From contig NZ_JAMXKF010000004.1 in NCBI RefSeq assembly GCF_024220585.1, forward strand, positions 248,001 through 312,000: a stretch of DNA of 64,000 bases, written 5' to 3'. The DNA comes from Dyadobacter diqingensis. GTDB taxonomy: Bacteria; Bacteroidota; Bacteroidia; Cytophagales; Spirosomataceae. Shown here in pieces: positions 19,901-29,014 of this stretch (within the stretch, counting starts at the first letter, position 1; each line of letters starts with the position of its first letter). The position numbers were made by a program, and so were the translations under genes. Below the pieces are notes generated by a model, which saw only the letters and a program-made list of their open reading frames with translations, had not been told where the DNA came from and ran no database searches.

Positions 19901-21005
19901 TTACCTGATTGCCAACAGTTTGTCCATTGAGCTGATTTGTGACATGATGGTACTGGTACAGGTTGTCATACTGATTAATCTTGCTGATGCCGTTGGAAGT
20001 AACAAACCAGAGCACGCCGGCTTTATCCTCGAAAATCTGCCAGATTACATTATTGGCAATCGAATAGGGTACTTGCGGGTTATGGAAATAGGTCAGGTTT
20101 TTTTGCCGAATGGAATTGTAAACATTAAGGCCAAAATCTGTTCCCAGCCAGACATTCTGTTCGCGATCTGTGTAAATGGATTTGACCACACCATTACTCA
20201 GACGAAGTTTGTCGTCCGAATAATTCTCGTTTTTACCTGTTATTGTGTTAAACTTGCAAAGGCCTGTATCTGTGCCCACCCAAAGCAGTGAGTCTCCGCC
20301 CTGTGCAACTGGTTTAATATCGCAGATAAGATTGTTTTTCAACTGCGGGCTTCCTTTCTTTTTTAGGTTAAAGCGGGTAAAGGTTTGTGATTTGCCGTCT
20401 AGTTTGCTGACCCCGTCATAGGTTCCGATCCACAGATTTTTTCTTTTATCCTGATAAATTGTCCGGACCGTGTTATGGCTGAGTTTCGAGTTCTGCGTAT
20501 TGAACAACTTAAAAGAAGCATCCCTGATATGGTATCGGACGAGTCCTGTGGTTGTGCCGAGCCATAAGACTTTGTTACCATCTTTTAAAATGCAGCGTAT
20601 CGCCGTATGGCGACCAAGCGGGATGCGTTTGATTTGAAACGTTATCGTGTTGATTTTGCATAAACCGTTTCGGGTTCCAACCCACAGATCGTCTCCATCG
20701 CTCAGGATTGTCTGGACCTCGTTGCCGGGAAGGGAATTGACACCGGCTTCTTTGCGGAAAATTCTGAAACGATATCCGTCGTAACGTACCAGGCCATCGC
20801 CGGTGGCGATCCACATGAAATCATTTTTGTCCTGTGCAACGGCATTGATCAGGTTGGTCGGAAGGCCTTCACGAACAGATAAGGTGCTGAAAATTTTTTC
20901 CTGCCCGTAACCGGCCAGACATATCATCGTTAAAAAGGAAATGATCAACCATGTTCTTCTGATCCTGCCGTCCCGTTGCATTCCTTTTTTAGCGTAAAAA
21001 CTCAT
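16917..21005 (-). CDS. Hybrid two-component system regulator (HTCS)
   Basis: A 1362-residue one-protein two-component system, the standard sensor of polysaccharide utilisation loci in Bacteroidota. After a signal/anchor segment come periplasmic propeller repeats (many LWIGT/MWIATG motifs, about 30-680), a Y_Y_Y domain (about 700-775, YKLEGVDEDW), one membrane helix (about 785-810), HisKA with His848 in ISHELRTP, HATPase (NLLSNAFKFTPKGG; ISDTGVGI; GSGIGLAL), a receiver with Asp1153 in SDVMMPVMDG, and an AraC-type DNA-binding domain (about 1250-1352). It diverges from the SusC gene at 21152 across 146 bases and most likely activates that SusC/SusD/GH5 set. It converges with the fucosidase genes. 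Confidence 0.95.
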   Translation of the reverse strand: MSFYAKKGMQRDGRIRRTWLIISFLTMICLAGYGQEKIFSTLSVREGLPTNLINAVAQDKNDFMWIATGDGLVRYDGYRFRIFRKEAGVNSLPGNEVQTILSDGDDLWVGTRNGLCKINTITFQIKRIPLGRHTAIRCILKDGNKVLWLGTTTGLVRYHIRDASFKLFNTQNSKLSHNTVRTIYQDKRKNLWIGTYDGVSKLDGKSQTFTRFNLKKKGSPQLKNNLICDIKPVAQGGDSLLWVGTDTGLCKFNTITGKNENYSDDKLRLSNGVVKSIYTDREQNVWLGTDFGLNVYNSIRQKNLTYFHNPQVPYSIANNVIWQIFEDKAGVLWFVTSNGISKINQYDNLYQYHHVTNQLNGQTVGNQVKSILISKTGIYWIGTLHGVIRFDPATGEMRKFDAETPKQSRLLINNVTTLREDSRGRIWIGTVAGINVWNEHTQTMQSLTASKATGLLSNYINNFIEIPDGTLLVGTWEGGIFQTKGDLENPENLNFRLISKVETEKFLYAAGAIWLIEFDELFRLDLKTFKKVKVAAFQKVAEGKTVSSFFIAKNGMLWAATQNGLIGYNAKTDQANFHAIPNNNVTRTAITEDKTGNLWTATNTALEKFTINSKKVEFYPLNKNLPLKSFYAGCVASSDSGVLFFGGDNGYISFSPDKAVANGYKPRVFLTNLLLNNQQVSIGEKINDRIILDRDISFTPKVELDYGQRSVELQFAALHFWQPEINTYAYKLEGVDEDWNTTSGLKNFAVYSNLSPGTYIFKVRGTNNNGIWSDRISSTEITVNPPFFLSKGFLALYALLAGAGIYLALRIYSGRIKLENELKISKLEIAHAEEIEQTKEQFFTNISHELRTPISLILPPIHQIMKDGQLSPENHELIALAEKNSNRLLRVVNQILDFKKMQSDTLYLNPTRVEMIGHLRELYSHFSDKAVRHQIEYIFENNVPSCDMYVDPEKVETMILNLLSNAFKFTPKGGRITFKASVVRNSEFPAEVFEIEISDTGVGISTGEQARIFERFYQTAESVKMEMGSGIGLALTLEYIKMHKGQIHVKSAPGQGSTFTIHLPFEQTNDITPEHENIEINQVLNAASTVPLQPAEPLSEQEKPLLLVVEDNPDMIDFIRISLKDKYRFLLAGDGEEGLQKANEFLPDVIISDVMMPVMDGLTFCKKIKSTPRTSQLSVILLTARSLTSQKIEGIRTGADAYITKPFDIELLDAQIGNLLHRKKELTEYFRHELIVSPAKETSSESMDDKFVKKVMNIIEANISDSDFSVEILSSEIGMSSAHLSRKLKSLTHFSANEIIKKYRIKKASLLLENKEGNVSDVMYDVGFSNLSYFSKCFREEFGVTPKEYLRRSGKTFDFEEI

Positions 21006-21151
21006 TTTTCGAACAAAAAATATAACAAATACTATACGAATATCGGAAAATTATTGCTTTGTGTCAGATTATTTCTAATCGAAATTTTCCATCCGATCTA
21101 CCTTGCATCGCAGTTCAGGCTGTGAATTCATAAATCTTAATCCATCACGCA

Positions 21152-24100
21152 ATGAAGAAAAAATTACTGCTCTTGCACATTTTCCTAATGGTATCCTGCA
21201 CCCTTGTTTTCGGGCAGCAGGTCATAAAAGGAAAGGTCACCGATAATTCCGGAGGCGGACTTCCCGGAGTAAACGTTGTTTTGAAAGGTAATACGACTGG
21301 CACATCCACAGATCAGAATGGAGATTATTCACTGTCAATTCCTACGGCTTCGGGCGAAAATCAGACGCTGGTATTTTCATTTATAGGTTATGTCAAACAA
21401 GAGGTTTCACTTTCGAACCGAACAGTTATTGACATAAAACTGATCACGGACACACAAAATCTGGATGAAGTTGTGGTGGTCGGATATGGAACAACGGCTA
21501 AAAAGAACCTGACGACGGCTATCTCAAAAGTGGACCCGGCCAAGATCCCGACATCAGCAAATAATAACGTGTCTGAATTGCTTTTCGGACGGGCGGCAGG
21601 TTTGCAGGTTACGCAGCAAAGCTCGCAGCCCGGAGGTAATATCTCAGTTTCCATTCGTGGAAAAGGAGATCCGCTTTTGGTTATCGACGGCGTGGTTTAC
21701 CCGGGCAGCAGCATGGAGCCAGGCAACGGATCGGTGGAAATACAAGGTGTCAACCGGGGAGGGCTTGCGGGACTGAACCCTAACGACATTGAGTCTATCG
21801 AGTTTTTGAAAGATGCCAGTGCGGCCATTTATGGCGTTTCTGCTGCAAACGGGGTAATGATTATTACCACCAAAAAGGGAAAGGCCGGACGCATGAGTGT
21901 AAGTTATGACGGAAGCCATTCGTTTTCGAGAAATATGCCGTACCTGAAACCGCTTAATGCGCAGGATTACATGCTTTATTATAATCAGCTGAGCAAGGAT
22001 AAATATCAGTCCGACAGAAACATGGCACCTTTTGGCAAGGCAGCGTCTGATTTGAGTGGTTATACCCAGAAATATACAGATCAGCAGATTCAGAACGCGG
22101 GAGCCGGTACCGATTGGCTTGGTGAGGTTTTGCGCCCTGGAAGCGTTGATAATCACAATATCAGTGTTAATGGAGGAACCGAAAAAGCGACTTATTTTTT
22201 CTCGGGCAACTACTTTAACCAGGTAGGTTCGCTGAAAAAATCAGATCTGACCCGGTTCTCAGGAAGGTTAAATGTATCGTTTGTTTTAAGTAAAATATTC
22301 AGGTTGAATGTCAACGTGAATGCGAACCGTAACAAATACAGCAATCCGCAGGCAGGTTGGCAGGCGGGTGGTTCGGGAGCACAGGGTTTTAATGCCCTGC
22401 AAGCGGCACTTGCCTATCCTTCGTCAGTTCCGGTTTACAATACCGATGGTACTTACAGCCAGTTTGCTATAACGGGAAACCCGGTTTCACTGCTTGATAT
22501 CAAGGATAAAACCAAGGCGCAGGGATTACTTGCCAACACTTCGCTGGATATTGACATTATTCCCAACACGCTTACCGCGAAACTGCTTTACGGAAATAAC
22601 AGCGAGTATTCGGTGCGTGATTTTTATATTCCTGTCACCGTTTTCTGGGGACAGCTTTACAAGGCCAGAGCCTCGCTTGCTGAGACACGCCGTCAGAACC
22701 AGACTATGGAAGGGACATTATCCTACAAGAAATCCTTCGGAGACTGGCTTAATCTGGATGTTGTCACTGGTGTAGGCCAGTATCTGGAAGACTATTCGGG
22801 ATTCAGTGTTGAAACTTCCAATTTACAGGATGCGATCAATACGGATAATCTGGCTTCTGCAACAGGGCCAAAAGTTATAGGCTCATATCGTGGCGTAAAC
22901 AAATTAAGGTCATTTTTTGTCAGAAGTAATTTCGATTTCTTTGATCGATATCTCCTTTCTCTTACCGTTCGCAGAGACGGAGCAGATAAATTTTTCCCTG
23001 ATAATAAATATCAGAATTTCCCATCAGTTTCCGCCGGTTGGAAAATTAACAACGAAAGATTTATGGAGAACATAAAGACTATCAGTACATTGAAGCTGAG
23101 AGCCAGTTATGGGACAACGGGGGAACGTCCGGGTAGTGTGGCTTACGGGGCCTATGGTGCTGATCCGAATGCAGTCACATTCAGCAACGGATCGGTCGTT
23201 TACTTCCCTTACCGCCTGACTGCTTTTGATAACCCAAATCTGCGCTGGCCAATTACCAAAACTTTTAATGCCGGACTGGATTTCGGATTATTCAAAGAAC
23301 GGATTACAGGTTCAATCGACGTCTTTACCGAAAACCGGACAAGACTGTTAAGTAGCGCGACCACGCAGCAATTATCGATAATTTCAACTTCTCCGATCAA
23401 TGGCGGTCATCAGCGCAGAAAGGGAGCCGAGCTTAGTCTCAATACCGAAAATGTTAAGACCAAATATTTCAGCTGGAATACGACGTTTAACATAACACAT
23501 TTTAAAAATAGATGGGTGCAACGTTTTCCAAACGATCCGCCTGCTCAGTATGGTCATGTCAATGATCCGGTTGGTGGTGATATTATCTACGTTTACAAGA
23601 CCAACGGCATTTTACAGGTCGGTCAGGAAGTGCCTGCATGGCAGCCAGCTGCTGCAACAAAACCCGGAAATCCGATTTTTGTAGATCAAAATGGTGACGC
23701 AAAACTTGATTACCAGGACGTGAAAAGTTATTCGGGCATACCGAAGGCGATTGTGGGACTTGGCAATAATTTCACTTACAAGAAGTTTGACCTGAGCGTG
23801 TTCTTGTATGGGCAGTACGGCGCCTGGGGCAATGATTACACCACGCTTTGGGGGGATCCGGTCGGGTTATTATCCGGTAATCAAAGTGGTACAGAGCGTA
23901 TCAAAGATGCGTGGAGCATTGCCAATCCCAACGGAACCCTTTCTGGGGCAGCCTACAATGAAGGTGCTATTGCGCTTGATGCAGGACTCGATACTCGTCT
24001 CGTAAAACGCGATTTTCTTCGCTGCCGTAACATTACGCTGGGTTATACATTCAGCTCGGAGGGTCTTGCCAAATATGTAAAAAGCGTAAGAGTTTTCGCC

Positions 24101-24235
24101 GACGTTCAGAATGCCTTTATCCTGACTGGTTTCAAAGGCGTGGATCCTGAAATACAAGCCAGCTCGATCAAAGGCGGTCCCGCACCTTATCCAATGGTAA
24201 GAACAGTATCGCTGGGACTGAAGGCCAATTTCTAA
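21152..24235 (+). CDS. SusC-type TonB-dependent receptor
   Basis: A 1027-residue outer-membrane glycan transporter. Signal peptide (about 1-22, LVFGQ), carboxypeptidase-regulatory-like domain (about 25-100, GKVTDNSGGGLPGVNVVLKG), TonB-box/plug region (LDEVVVVGYGTTAKKNLTTAIS; DPLLVIDGVVYPG; AAIYGVSAANGVMIITTKKG) and a beta-barrel to the C-terminal Phe. There is no STN domain, so regulation through an anti-sigma factor is not expected; the divergent hybrid regulator fits instead. A SusD gene follows 19 bases later and then a GH5-like enzyme, making a compact utilisation locus. Confidence 0.95.
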   Translation: MKKKLLLLHIFLMVSCTLVFGQQVIKGKVTDNSGGGLPGVNVVLKGNTTGTSTDQNGDYSLSIPTASGENQTLVFSFIGYVKQEVSLSNRTVIDIKLITDTQNLDEVVVVGYGTTAKKNLTTAISKVDPAKIPTSANNNVSELLFGRAAGLQVTQQSSQPGGNISVSIRGKGDPLLVIDGVVYPGSSMEPGNGSVEIQGVNRGGLAGLNPNDIESIEFLKDASAAIYGVSAANGVMIITTKKGKAGRMSVSYDGSHSFSRNMPYLKPLNAQDYMLYYNQLSKDKYQSDRNMAPFGKAASDLSGYTQKYTDQQIQNAGAGTDWLGEVLRPGSVDNHNISVNGGTEKATYFFSGNYFNQVGSLKKSDLTRFSGRLNVSFVLSKIFRLNVNVNANRNKYSNPQAGWQAGGSGAQGFNALQAALAYPSSVPVYNTDGTYSQFAITGNPVSLLDIKDKTKAQGLLANTSLDIDIIPNTLTAKLLYGNNSEYSVRDFYIPVTVFWGQLYKARASLAETRRQNQTMEGTLSYKKSFGDWLNLDVVTGVGQYLEDYSGFSVETSNLQDAINTDNLASATGPKVIGSYRGVNKLRSFFVRSNFDFFDRYLLSLTVRRDGADKFFPDNKYQNFPSVSAGWKINNERFMENIKTISTLKLRASYGTTGERPGSVAYGAYGADPNAVTFSNGSVVYFPYRLTAFDNPNLRWPITKTFNAGLDFGLFKERITGSIDVFTENRTRLLSSATTQQLSIISTSPINGGHQRRKGAELSLNTENVKTKYFSWNTTFNITHFKNRWVQRFPNDPPAQYGHVNDPVGGDIIYVYKTNGILQVGQEVPAWQPAAATKPGNPIFVDQNGDAKLDYQDVKSYSGIPKAIVGLGNNFTYKKFDLSVFLYGQYGAWGNDYTTLWGDPVGLLSGNQSGTERIKDAWSIANPNGTLSGAAYNEGAIALDAGLDTRLVKRDFLRCRNITLGYTFSSEGLAKYVKSVRVFADVQNAFILTGFKGVDPEIQASSIKGGPAPYPMVRTVSLGLKANF

Positions 24236-24254
24236 CATCAAGACATTCAATATC

Positions 24255-25760
24255 ATGAAAAAAATATTCTTTGCCAGCGTCATGGCTACGGTCGTTTCGA
24301 TCAGCAGCTGCAACAATAATTTTGATCCGGTGATCACCGGTGTGCTTTCTCCGGCTAATTTCCCCAAGACAGAAGCGGATTTTGAACTGTACGCATTGCA
24401 GGCCTATAAGCCGTTTGGCTCAAAGTGGGGATATAGCGATGTCGAGTATCAAAATATGTTCTTCAGTCCTGAATACGGCCATCTTGCCATGTTTGACCTG
24501 CCGACTGATCAGATGAACATTTTTACGGAGTGGGGCGGTTTTTGGGAGTTTTTCAGTAAAGGAGATTTTACTTTCCTGAAAACACAGGGAAAACAGAGCC
24601 ATTTTGAGAAAGTCCGTTATGTGACACGCATGACGCAGGTCATTGCCGACGTGGAAAAGTCGACGATCAGTGAAACCGCAAAAAAGAAATTTATTGCCGA
24701 AGCACGGATGGGACGCGCCTGGACGATGTACTATCTGCTACATATGTATGGCCCGGTTCCGGTCATTCTCGATGCTTCCAAAATCAATACGGATGCTGAA
24801 AGTGATCTTACTCGTCCGTCCAGAGAGTCTTTTGTTTCGACTGTCGTTTCGGACCTGCGGTTTGCTGCTGATAATCTGCCGTTGAGCCCGTCGGAATACG
24901 GAAGGTTCAACAAAGGCCTCGCGCTGGGTATGTTAACCCGGTTATACCTCAATGAAAAGAACTGGGCGGAAGCGGAAAAGGCTGCAAGAGAAACGATAAC
25001 ACTGGGGAAATACAATCTTGTCAGCGATTATGCAGGTCTTTTCAGGGAGTCTACCGAGGTAAACTCAGAAACAATTTGGGCTGTAAACTGTGATCCCGTA
25101 GCACCGACTAACGGAGAGGGAGGTGGGAATTTTAATGCCATGGCACTTTATTGTCTTCCCGGCGACTTCAAGAGTGTAAAACTGGGCGGAGGCTGGGGCA
25201 GCCCAAGTGGAGTATTCTGTCCAACCTGGCAATTTTATGATTCCTTTGAGGCAACCGACAAGAGGCGCGCGCTGCTCATTCCAACCTATACCGATAATGG
25301 AGGAAAGGTCAGGAGCCGAGCCAATATGCGTGGCCCGGTTTTAAGAAAATATCCTGACGAATCTTCTCCCGGTGCTGATATTCAGGGCAACGACATACCG
25401 GTTTTACGTTATGCTGATATTGTTCTGATGCTTGCTGAGGCCATTAACCAACAGGCCGGCCCGACTGCCGAAGCTGTTGCGCTCGTAAACGAGGTCAGGC
25501 TGAAACATGGTGGATTGGCTGCGCTTCCCGCTGCTGCGACGGCGTCGAAGGCAGATTTCAATGATGCGATTCTGCGTGAAAGAGGCTGGGAATTCTACTT
25601 TGAGGGAATCAGAAAAATTGATCTGGTCCGTCATGGTAAATGGGCATCCGCACTGGAAGCTGCCGGGAAAGTTACGCATGGTCCTTCGGAGTTGTTTCCG
25701 GTGCCCCAGTATGTTATCAATGTGGGTGAGGGAAAAATCAAGCAGACCCAGGGATATTGA
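24255..25760 (+). CDS. SusD/RagB-family glycan-binding lipoprotein
   Basis: A 501-residue lipoprotein partnering the preceding SusC. The lipobox is ISSC with the acceptor Cys at about residue 19. SusD features include the helical TPR scaffold (ARMGRAWTMYYLLHMYGPVPV; KGLALGMLTRLYLNEKNWAEA) and the C-terminal blocks IPVLRYADIVLMLAEAIN and LRERGWEFYFEGIRKIDLVRHG. It would sit on the outer face of SusC and bind the glycan before import. The GH5-like gene follows after 50 bases, so the three are probably co-transcribed. Confidence 0.95.
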   Translation: MKKIFFASVMATVVSISSCNNNFDPVITGVLSPANFPKTEADFELYALQAYKPFGSKWGYSDVEYQNMFFSPEYGHLAMFDLPTDQMNIFTEWGGFWEFFSKGDFTFLKTQGKQSHFEKVRYVTRMTQVIADVEKSTISETAKKKFIAEARMGRAWTMYYLLHMYGPVPVILDASKINTDAESDLTRPSRESFVSTVVSDLRFAADNLPLSPSEYGRFNKGLALGMLTRLYLNEKNWAEAEKAARETITLGKYNLVSDYAGLFRESTEVNSETIWAVNCDPVAPTNGEGGGNFNAMALYCLPGDFKSVKLGGGWGSPSGVFCPTWQFYDSFEATDKRRALLIPTYTDNGGKVRSRANMRGPVLRKYPDESSPGADIQGNDIPVLRYADIVLMLAEAINQQAGPTAEAVALVNEVRLKHGGLAALPAAATASKADFNDAILRERGWEFYFEGIRKIDLVRHGKWASALEAAGKVTHGPSELFPVPQYVINVGEGKIKQTQGY

Positions 25761-25810
25761 GTGGATAAAAGTCGCAGTTTCTCAATTAATTAAAATTAAT
25801 ATTTACCGAA

Positions 25811-28348
25811 ATGAAGTTTACCGGTCTTCTTTTGTCGATTTTTTTCTTTGTAATTCCATCTGTCTTTTCGCAAAGTACGAATGACGTTTATGTCGACAAA
25901 CAGGGCGTTATGCGCTGGGGGAAAACGAAGGAGGAGGTCCATGGTTTCGGTGTAAATTATACCTTGCCATTTGCCTATGGGTACCGGGTGGCGAGAGAGT
26001 TGAACGTATCACACGAGAAGGCAATTGACGATGATGTATACCATTTCGCAAGGCTGGGGCTGGACGCATACCGCGTGCATGTCTGGGATACGGAGATCAG
26101 CGATACCCTGGGAAACCTTATCGACAATGAGCATCTGAAATTACTGGATTACGCCATTAAGAAAATGAAGGAGCGCGGTATGAAGTTTATCATTACACCG
26201 ATTGCCTATTGGGGCAACGGCTGGCCGCAGCCTGACGAAAAAACGCCTGGTTTTTCCGCGAAATATGGCAAGGCAAATTGCCTGACGAATCCGGATGCGA
26301 TCAAAGCACAACAGACGTATTTGTATCAGTTTCTCAACCATGTTAACGCTTACACGGGTATAGCCTATAAAAACGAACCGGACCTGATTGCTTTTGAGAT
26401 AAGTAATGAACCACAGCATGGCGGAGTGCCCGCCGACGTGACAGCGTTTATCAATGGCATGGTGAAATCCATGCGCAAAACCGGCTGTAAAAAGCCGGTT
26501 TTTTATAACATCAGCCATAGTATCCATTTGGCAGATGCTTATCTTGATGCTGACATTGAGGGTGGTACGTTTCAGTGGTATCCCACGGGATTGCAATCAA
26601 AACATGAAATTCAGGGTAATTTGCTGCCAAACGTCGACGATTACAAAATCCCGTTTGCGGATAAACCGAAGTTTAAGAAACTGGCGAAAATTGTATATGA
26701 ATTTGACGCCGCAGATGTTGGGCGTTCCTACATTTATCCGGCTATGGCGCGTAGTTTTCGTACGGCGGGTATGCAGGTAGCTACCCAATTTGCATACGAT
26801 CCGACCTTTTTTGCCTGGGCCAATACGGAGTATGACACGCATTTTATGAATCTGGTTTACGCGCCTCAAAAGGCATTAAGTTTAAAAATTGCGTCAGAAG
26901 TTTTCCATCTTGTGCCATTGTATAAAAGTTTTGGCAAATTTCCGGCGGATACCACTTTTGGTGAATTTCGGGTTAGTTACGGCCAGGATCTTGCAGAAAT
27001 GGTCACAAAGGAAAAATTTATGTATACCAACCATACATCGACAGTTCCGCCAGCCAGGGAATTATTACAGCATGTGAGCGGCTTTGGCAATTCCACAGTC
27101 GTAAAATATGAAGGAACTGGTGCCTACTTTCTGGATAAGCTTGAAAATGGCGTGTGGCGACTGGAAGTTTTACCTGATGCGGTTTGGATAAAAGACCCTT
27201 TTGGAAGGAACAGTTTGAAAAAGGAACTTGCAGTGGTCAATTGGCGAAACTGGCCCATCGTGATTGATTTGCCTGATTTAAGCCAGGAATTCAGCATTGT
27301 TCCGTTGAATAAGGGCAACACGGTAGCGAAAAAGATAAATCAGGGTGGATTTTCAGTTGCGCCCGGGAGTTATCTGCTTGTCAGAAACGGGGTAACAGCA
27401 AATTTCGACAGCGACAGTAGGTTTGATAATATCAGGATAGGCGAATTTGTTGCTCCCGGCGGCACCCTAAAACAAACCCATGTGCTTCACGAACCAAAGG
27501 CAGAAGTTTCGGCCGGGGAAAGTGTCAGGTTGGATTTTACCATTGTGTCGCCAAAGGCACCGGATGATGTTCAGGTTTGGATTTATCCAGCGGATGGACG
27601 GCCGTTCCCGATAGAACCTGCGCATCAGCACGGTTACGGGTTTTATGCGCAAATTCCGGCAGAAGTTGTTAAACCGGGTTATCTGAAATATTATGTTGTA
27701 GTGAAGGAAGATAACGTTTATAAAACTTATCCCTCGGGACTGTCAACCTCGCCTCAGGACTGGGATTTTTTTGATGACAACGCGTACCAGATTCGTGTCG
27801 GGTCCAAATCTGCCCCGGTTGTATTGTTTGATGCTGAGTCTGATACTGAGAAGCTGATCAGGCCTTACCTGAAAACTTCTCAGCTGATTCCTTTGTCTGA
27901 AAATGCAGGAGCTGAGTTACAGATAAGTTTGGAGAAACCGGAAGCCTACGCGATGCGATTTAGTTTCAAACAGAAGACGGATGGGCGTAAAACAGATTTT
28001 AGTTCTGCTAAAAAACTGGTTTTTTCAGGCCACTCATTGACAGATAAGCCATGTCAGATCCAACTGGCGTTAATTGGTAAAGATGGATCCGTTTTTGGAG
28101 GTACGGTGAAAGTGGGGGAAAAGATTGGAGAATATGCGCTGAAGATTGATGCGTTGGAAAAAGTAAGTTTTGTCAGTTTGCCAAGACCATATCCCGGCTT
28201 TTTGCCTTACCTTGTTGAAACCAACACGGCTACCGGCAAACTGGATCTGGCAAGTGTTGAAACATTGCAGATTTCAATAGTAAAAGATGCCAGCCAGCCA
28301 GAAAAAGCTCTGCAGGGCGTAGCGATAAGAAGCGTTGTATTGAAATAG
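25811..28348 (+). CDS. Secreted glycoside hydrolase, clan GH-A, GH5-like
   Basis: An 845-residue secreted protein. Signal peptide 1-20 (SVFSQ). The N-terminal barrel (about 25-400) has the GH5 pattern with acid/base Glu200 in EISNEP and the presumed nucleophile Glu297 in KIVYEFD. Beta-rich regions follow: about 400-550 resembles the small beta domain found after such barrels, and the last ~250 residues hold one or two Ig- or CBM-like domains of uncertain family. Linked to SusC/SusD and the hybrid regulator, it is probably the surface endo-enzyme of this locus. GH5 covers mannanases, glucanases, xyloglucanases and more, so the substrate is open. Confidence 0.75.
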   Translation: MKFTGLLLSIFFFVIPSVFSQSTNDVYVDKQGVMRWGKTKEEVHGFGVNYTLPFAYGYRVARELNVSHEKAIDDDVYHFARLGLDAYRVHVWDTEISDTLGNLIDNEHLKLLDYAIKKMKERGMKFIITPIAYWGNGWPQPDEKTPGFSAKYGKANCLTNPDAIKAQQTYLYQFLNHVNAYTGIAYKNEPDLIAFEISNEPQHGGVPADVTAFINGMVKSMRKTGCKKPVFYNISHSIHLADAYLDADIEGGTFQWYPTGLQSKHEIQGNLLPNVDDYKIPFADKPKFKKLAKIVYEFDAADVGRSYIYPAMARSFRTAGMQVATQFAYDPTFFAWANTEYDTHFMNLVYAPQKALSLKIASEVFHLVPLYKSFGKFPADTTFGEFRVSYGQDLAEMVTKEKFMYTNHTSTVPPARELLQHVSGFGNSTVVKYEGTGAYFLDKLENGVWRLEVLPDAVWIKDPFGRNSLKKELAVVNWRNWPIVIDLPDLSQEFSIVPLNKGNTVAKKINQGGFSVAPGSYLLVRNGVTANFDSDSRFDNIRIGEFVAPGGTLKQTHVLHEPKAEVSAGESVRLDFTIVSPKAPDDVQVWIYPADGRPFPIEPAHQHGYGFYAQIPAEVVKPGYLKYYVVVKEDNVYKTYPSGLSTSPQDWDFFDDNAYQIRVGSKSAPVVLFDAESDTEKLIRPYLKTSQLIPLSENAGAELQISLEKPEAYAMRFSFKQKTDGRKTDFSSAKKLVFSGHSLTDKPCQIQLALIGKDGSVFGGTVKVGEKIGEYALKIDALEKVSFVSLPRPYPGFLPYLVETNTATGKLDLASVETLQISIVKDASQPEKALQGVAIRSVVLK

Positions 28349-28426
28349 GTTTTAATTGTTCATCGAAAAATGACACAGATTTGGCCAGGCTGACTTAAAT
28401 CGGGCCGGGTGAGTGTCATAAATATT

Positions 28427-28472
28427 AAAAAGCTTATGAAACTGGTTCGAAAATCAGTTTCATAAGCTTTTT
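28427..28472 (+). terminator. Strong terminator hairpin after the GH5-like gene
   Basis: An 18-bp perfect stem (28427-28444 with 28455-28472, arm core AGCTTATGAAACTG) with a 10-base loop, 78 bases after the stop codon. The right arm ends in five T and the left arm begins with five A, so it can act on both strands. Confidence 0.85.
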
Positions 28473-29014
28473 GCGTTCGGGGGCTTACGTTTTGTTTCAA
28501 TGAAATATTCCGGGTAATTACGTATAACGATATATGTTATCCGATTTGAATGGAAATCGAATAGGGAACAGAATCTTACGGGACGACTTTTTCTACTGTT
28601 TCGGAAATTCTCTCAATGGTGAGACCGATCACGGATCAAATGTTCGGGCTATACTACCTAAATTAATCGTCGCATAAAACACCTGTCGACAGACGACTTG
28701 CTCATGGTGTCAGACAACAGAATATAGATTTAAAACCTCCTGATTTCGTAGATAAACACCGTTTGTATGCTTTTTCTGTCACAGCAGACAGGCTTTTCAG
28801 TTGTCCGGCGACAAATTTTATTATGCCGGAATTTCCTTCTTATTTCCATACTTAATGGACAGTTAATCCGATTATGTCATTGAAAAGTATGATAAGTTAC
28901 CGGAAGTCAGGCGCATTTTCAGTAAGGGTTAAATGGTTCGTTTTCTCATCCTTTCCACCAGCAAGTTCACTCCTGAATACCAGATAAATCAACTGTTTAA
29001 TTAATCTTTTTGCT
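28473..29014. other. Intergenic region before the third SusC gene
   Basis: About 540 bases without a convincing gene on either strand. I find no exact TAnnTTTG promoter box. A short inverted repeat CCGGC...GCCGG occurs near 28802-28832. The leader of the downstream SusC gene must start here, but nothing points to a known regulator, and no regulator gene adjoins it upstream. Confidence 0.5.

Noticed and set aside
21058..21106. TTTG (21058-21061) with TACCTTGC (21099-21106) as a promoter for the SusC gene at 21152
   Set aside because: The -7-like element has the last bases changed and the spacing is 37 bases, much too long for the usual 17-23.
28445..29014. Possible small RNA or small protein gene before the third SusC gene
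   Set aside because: Only short open frames and weak 5-bp inverted repeats are seen; nothing distinguishes them from chance.
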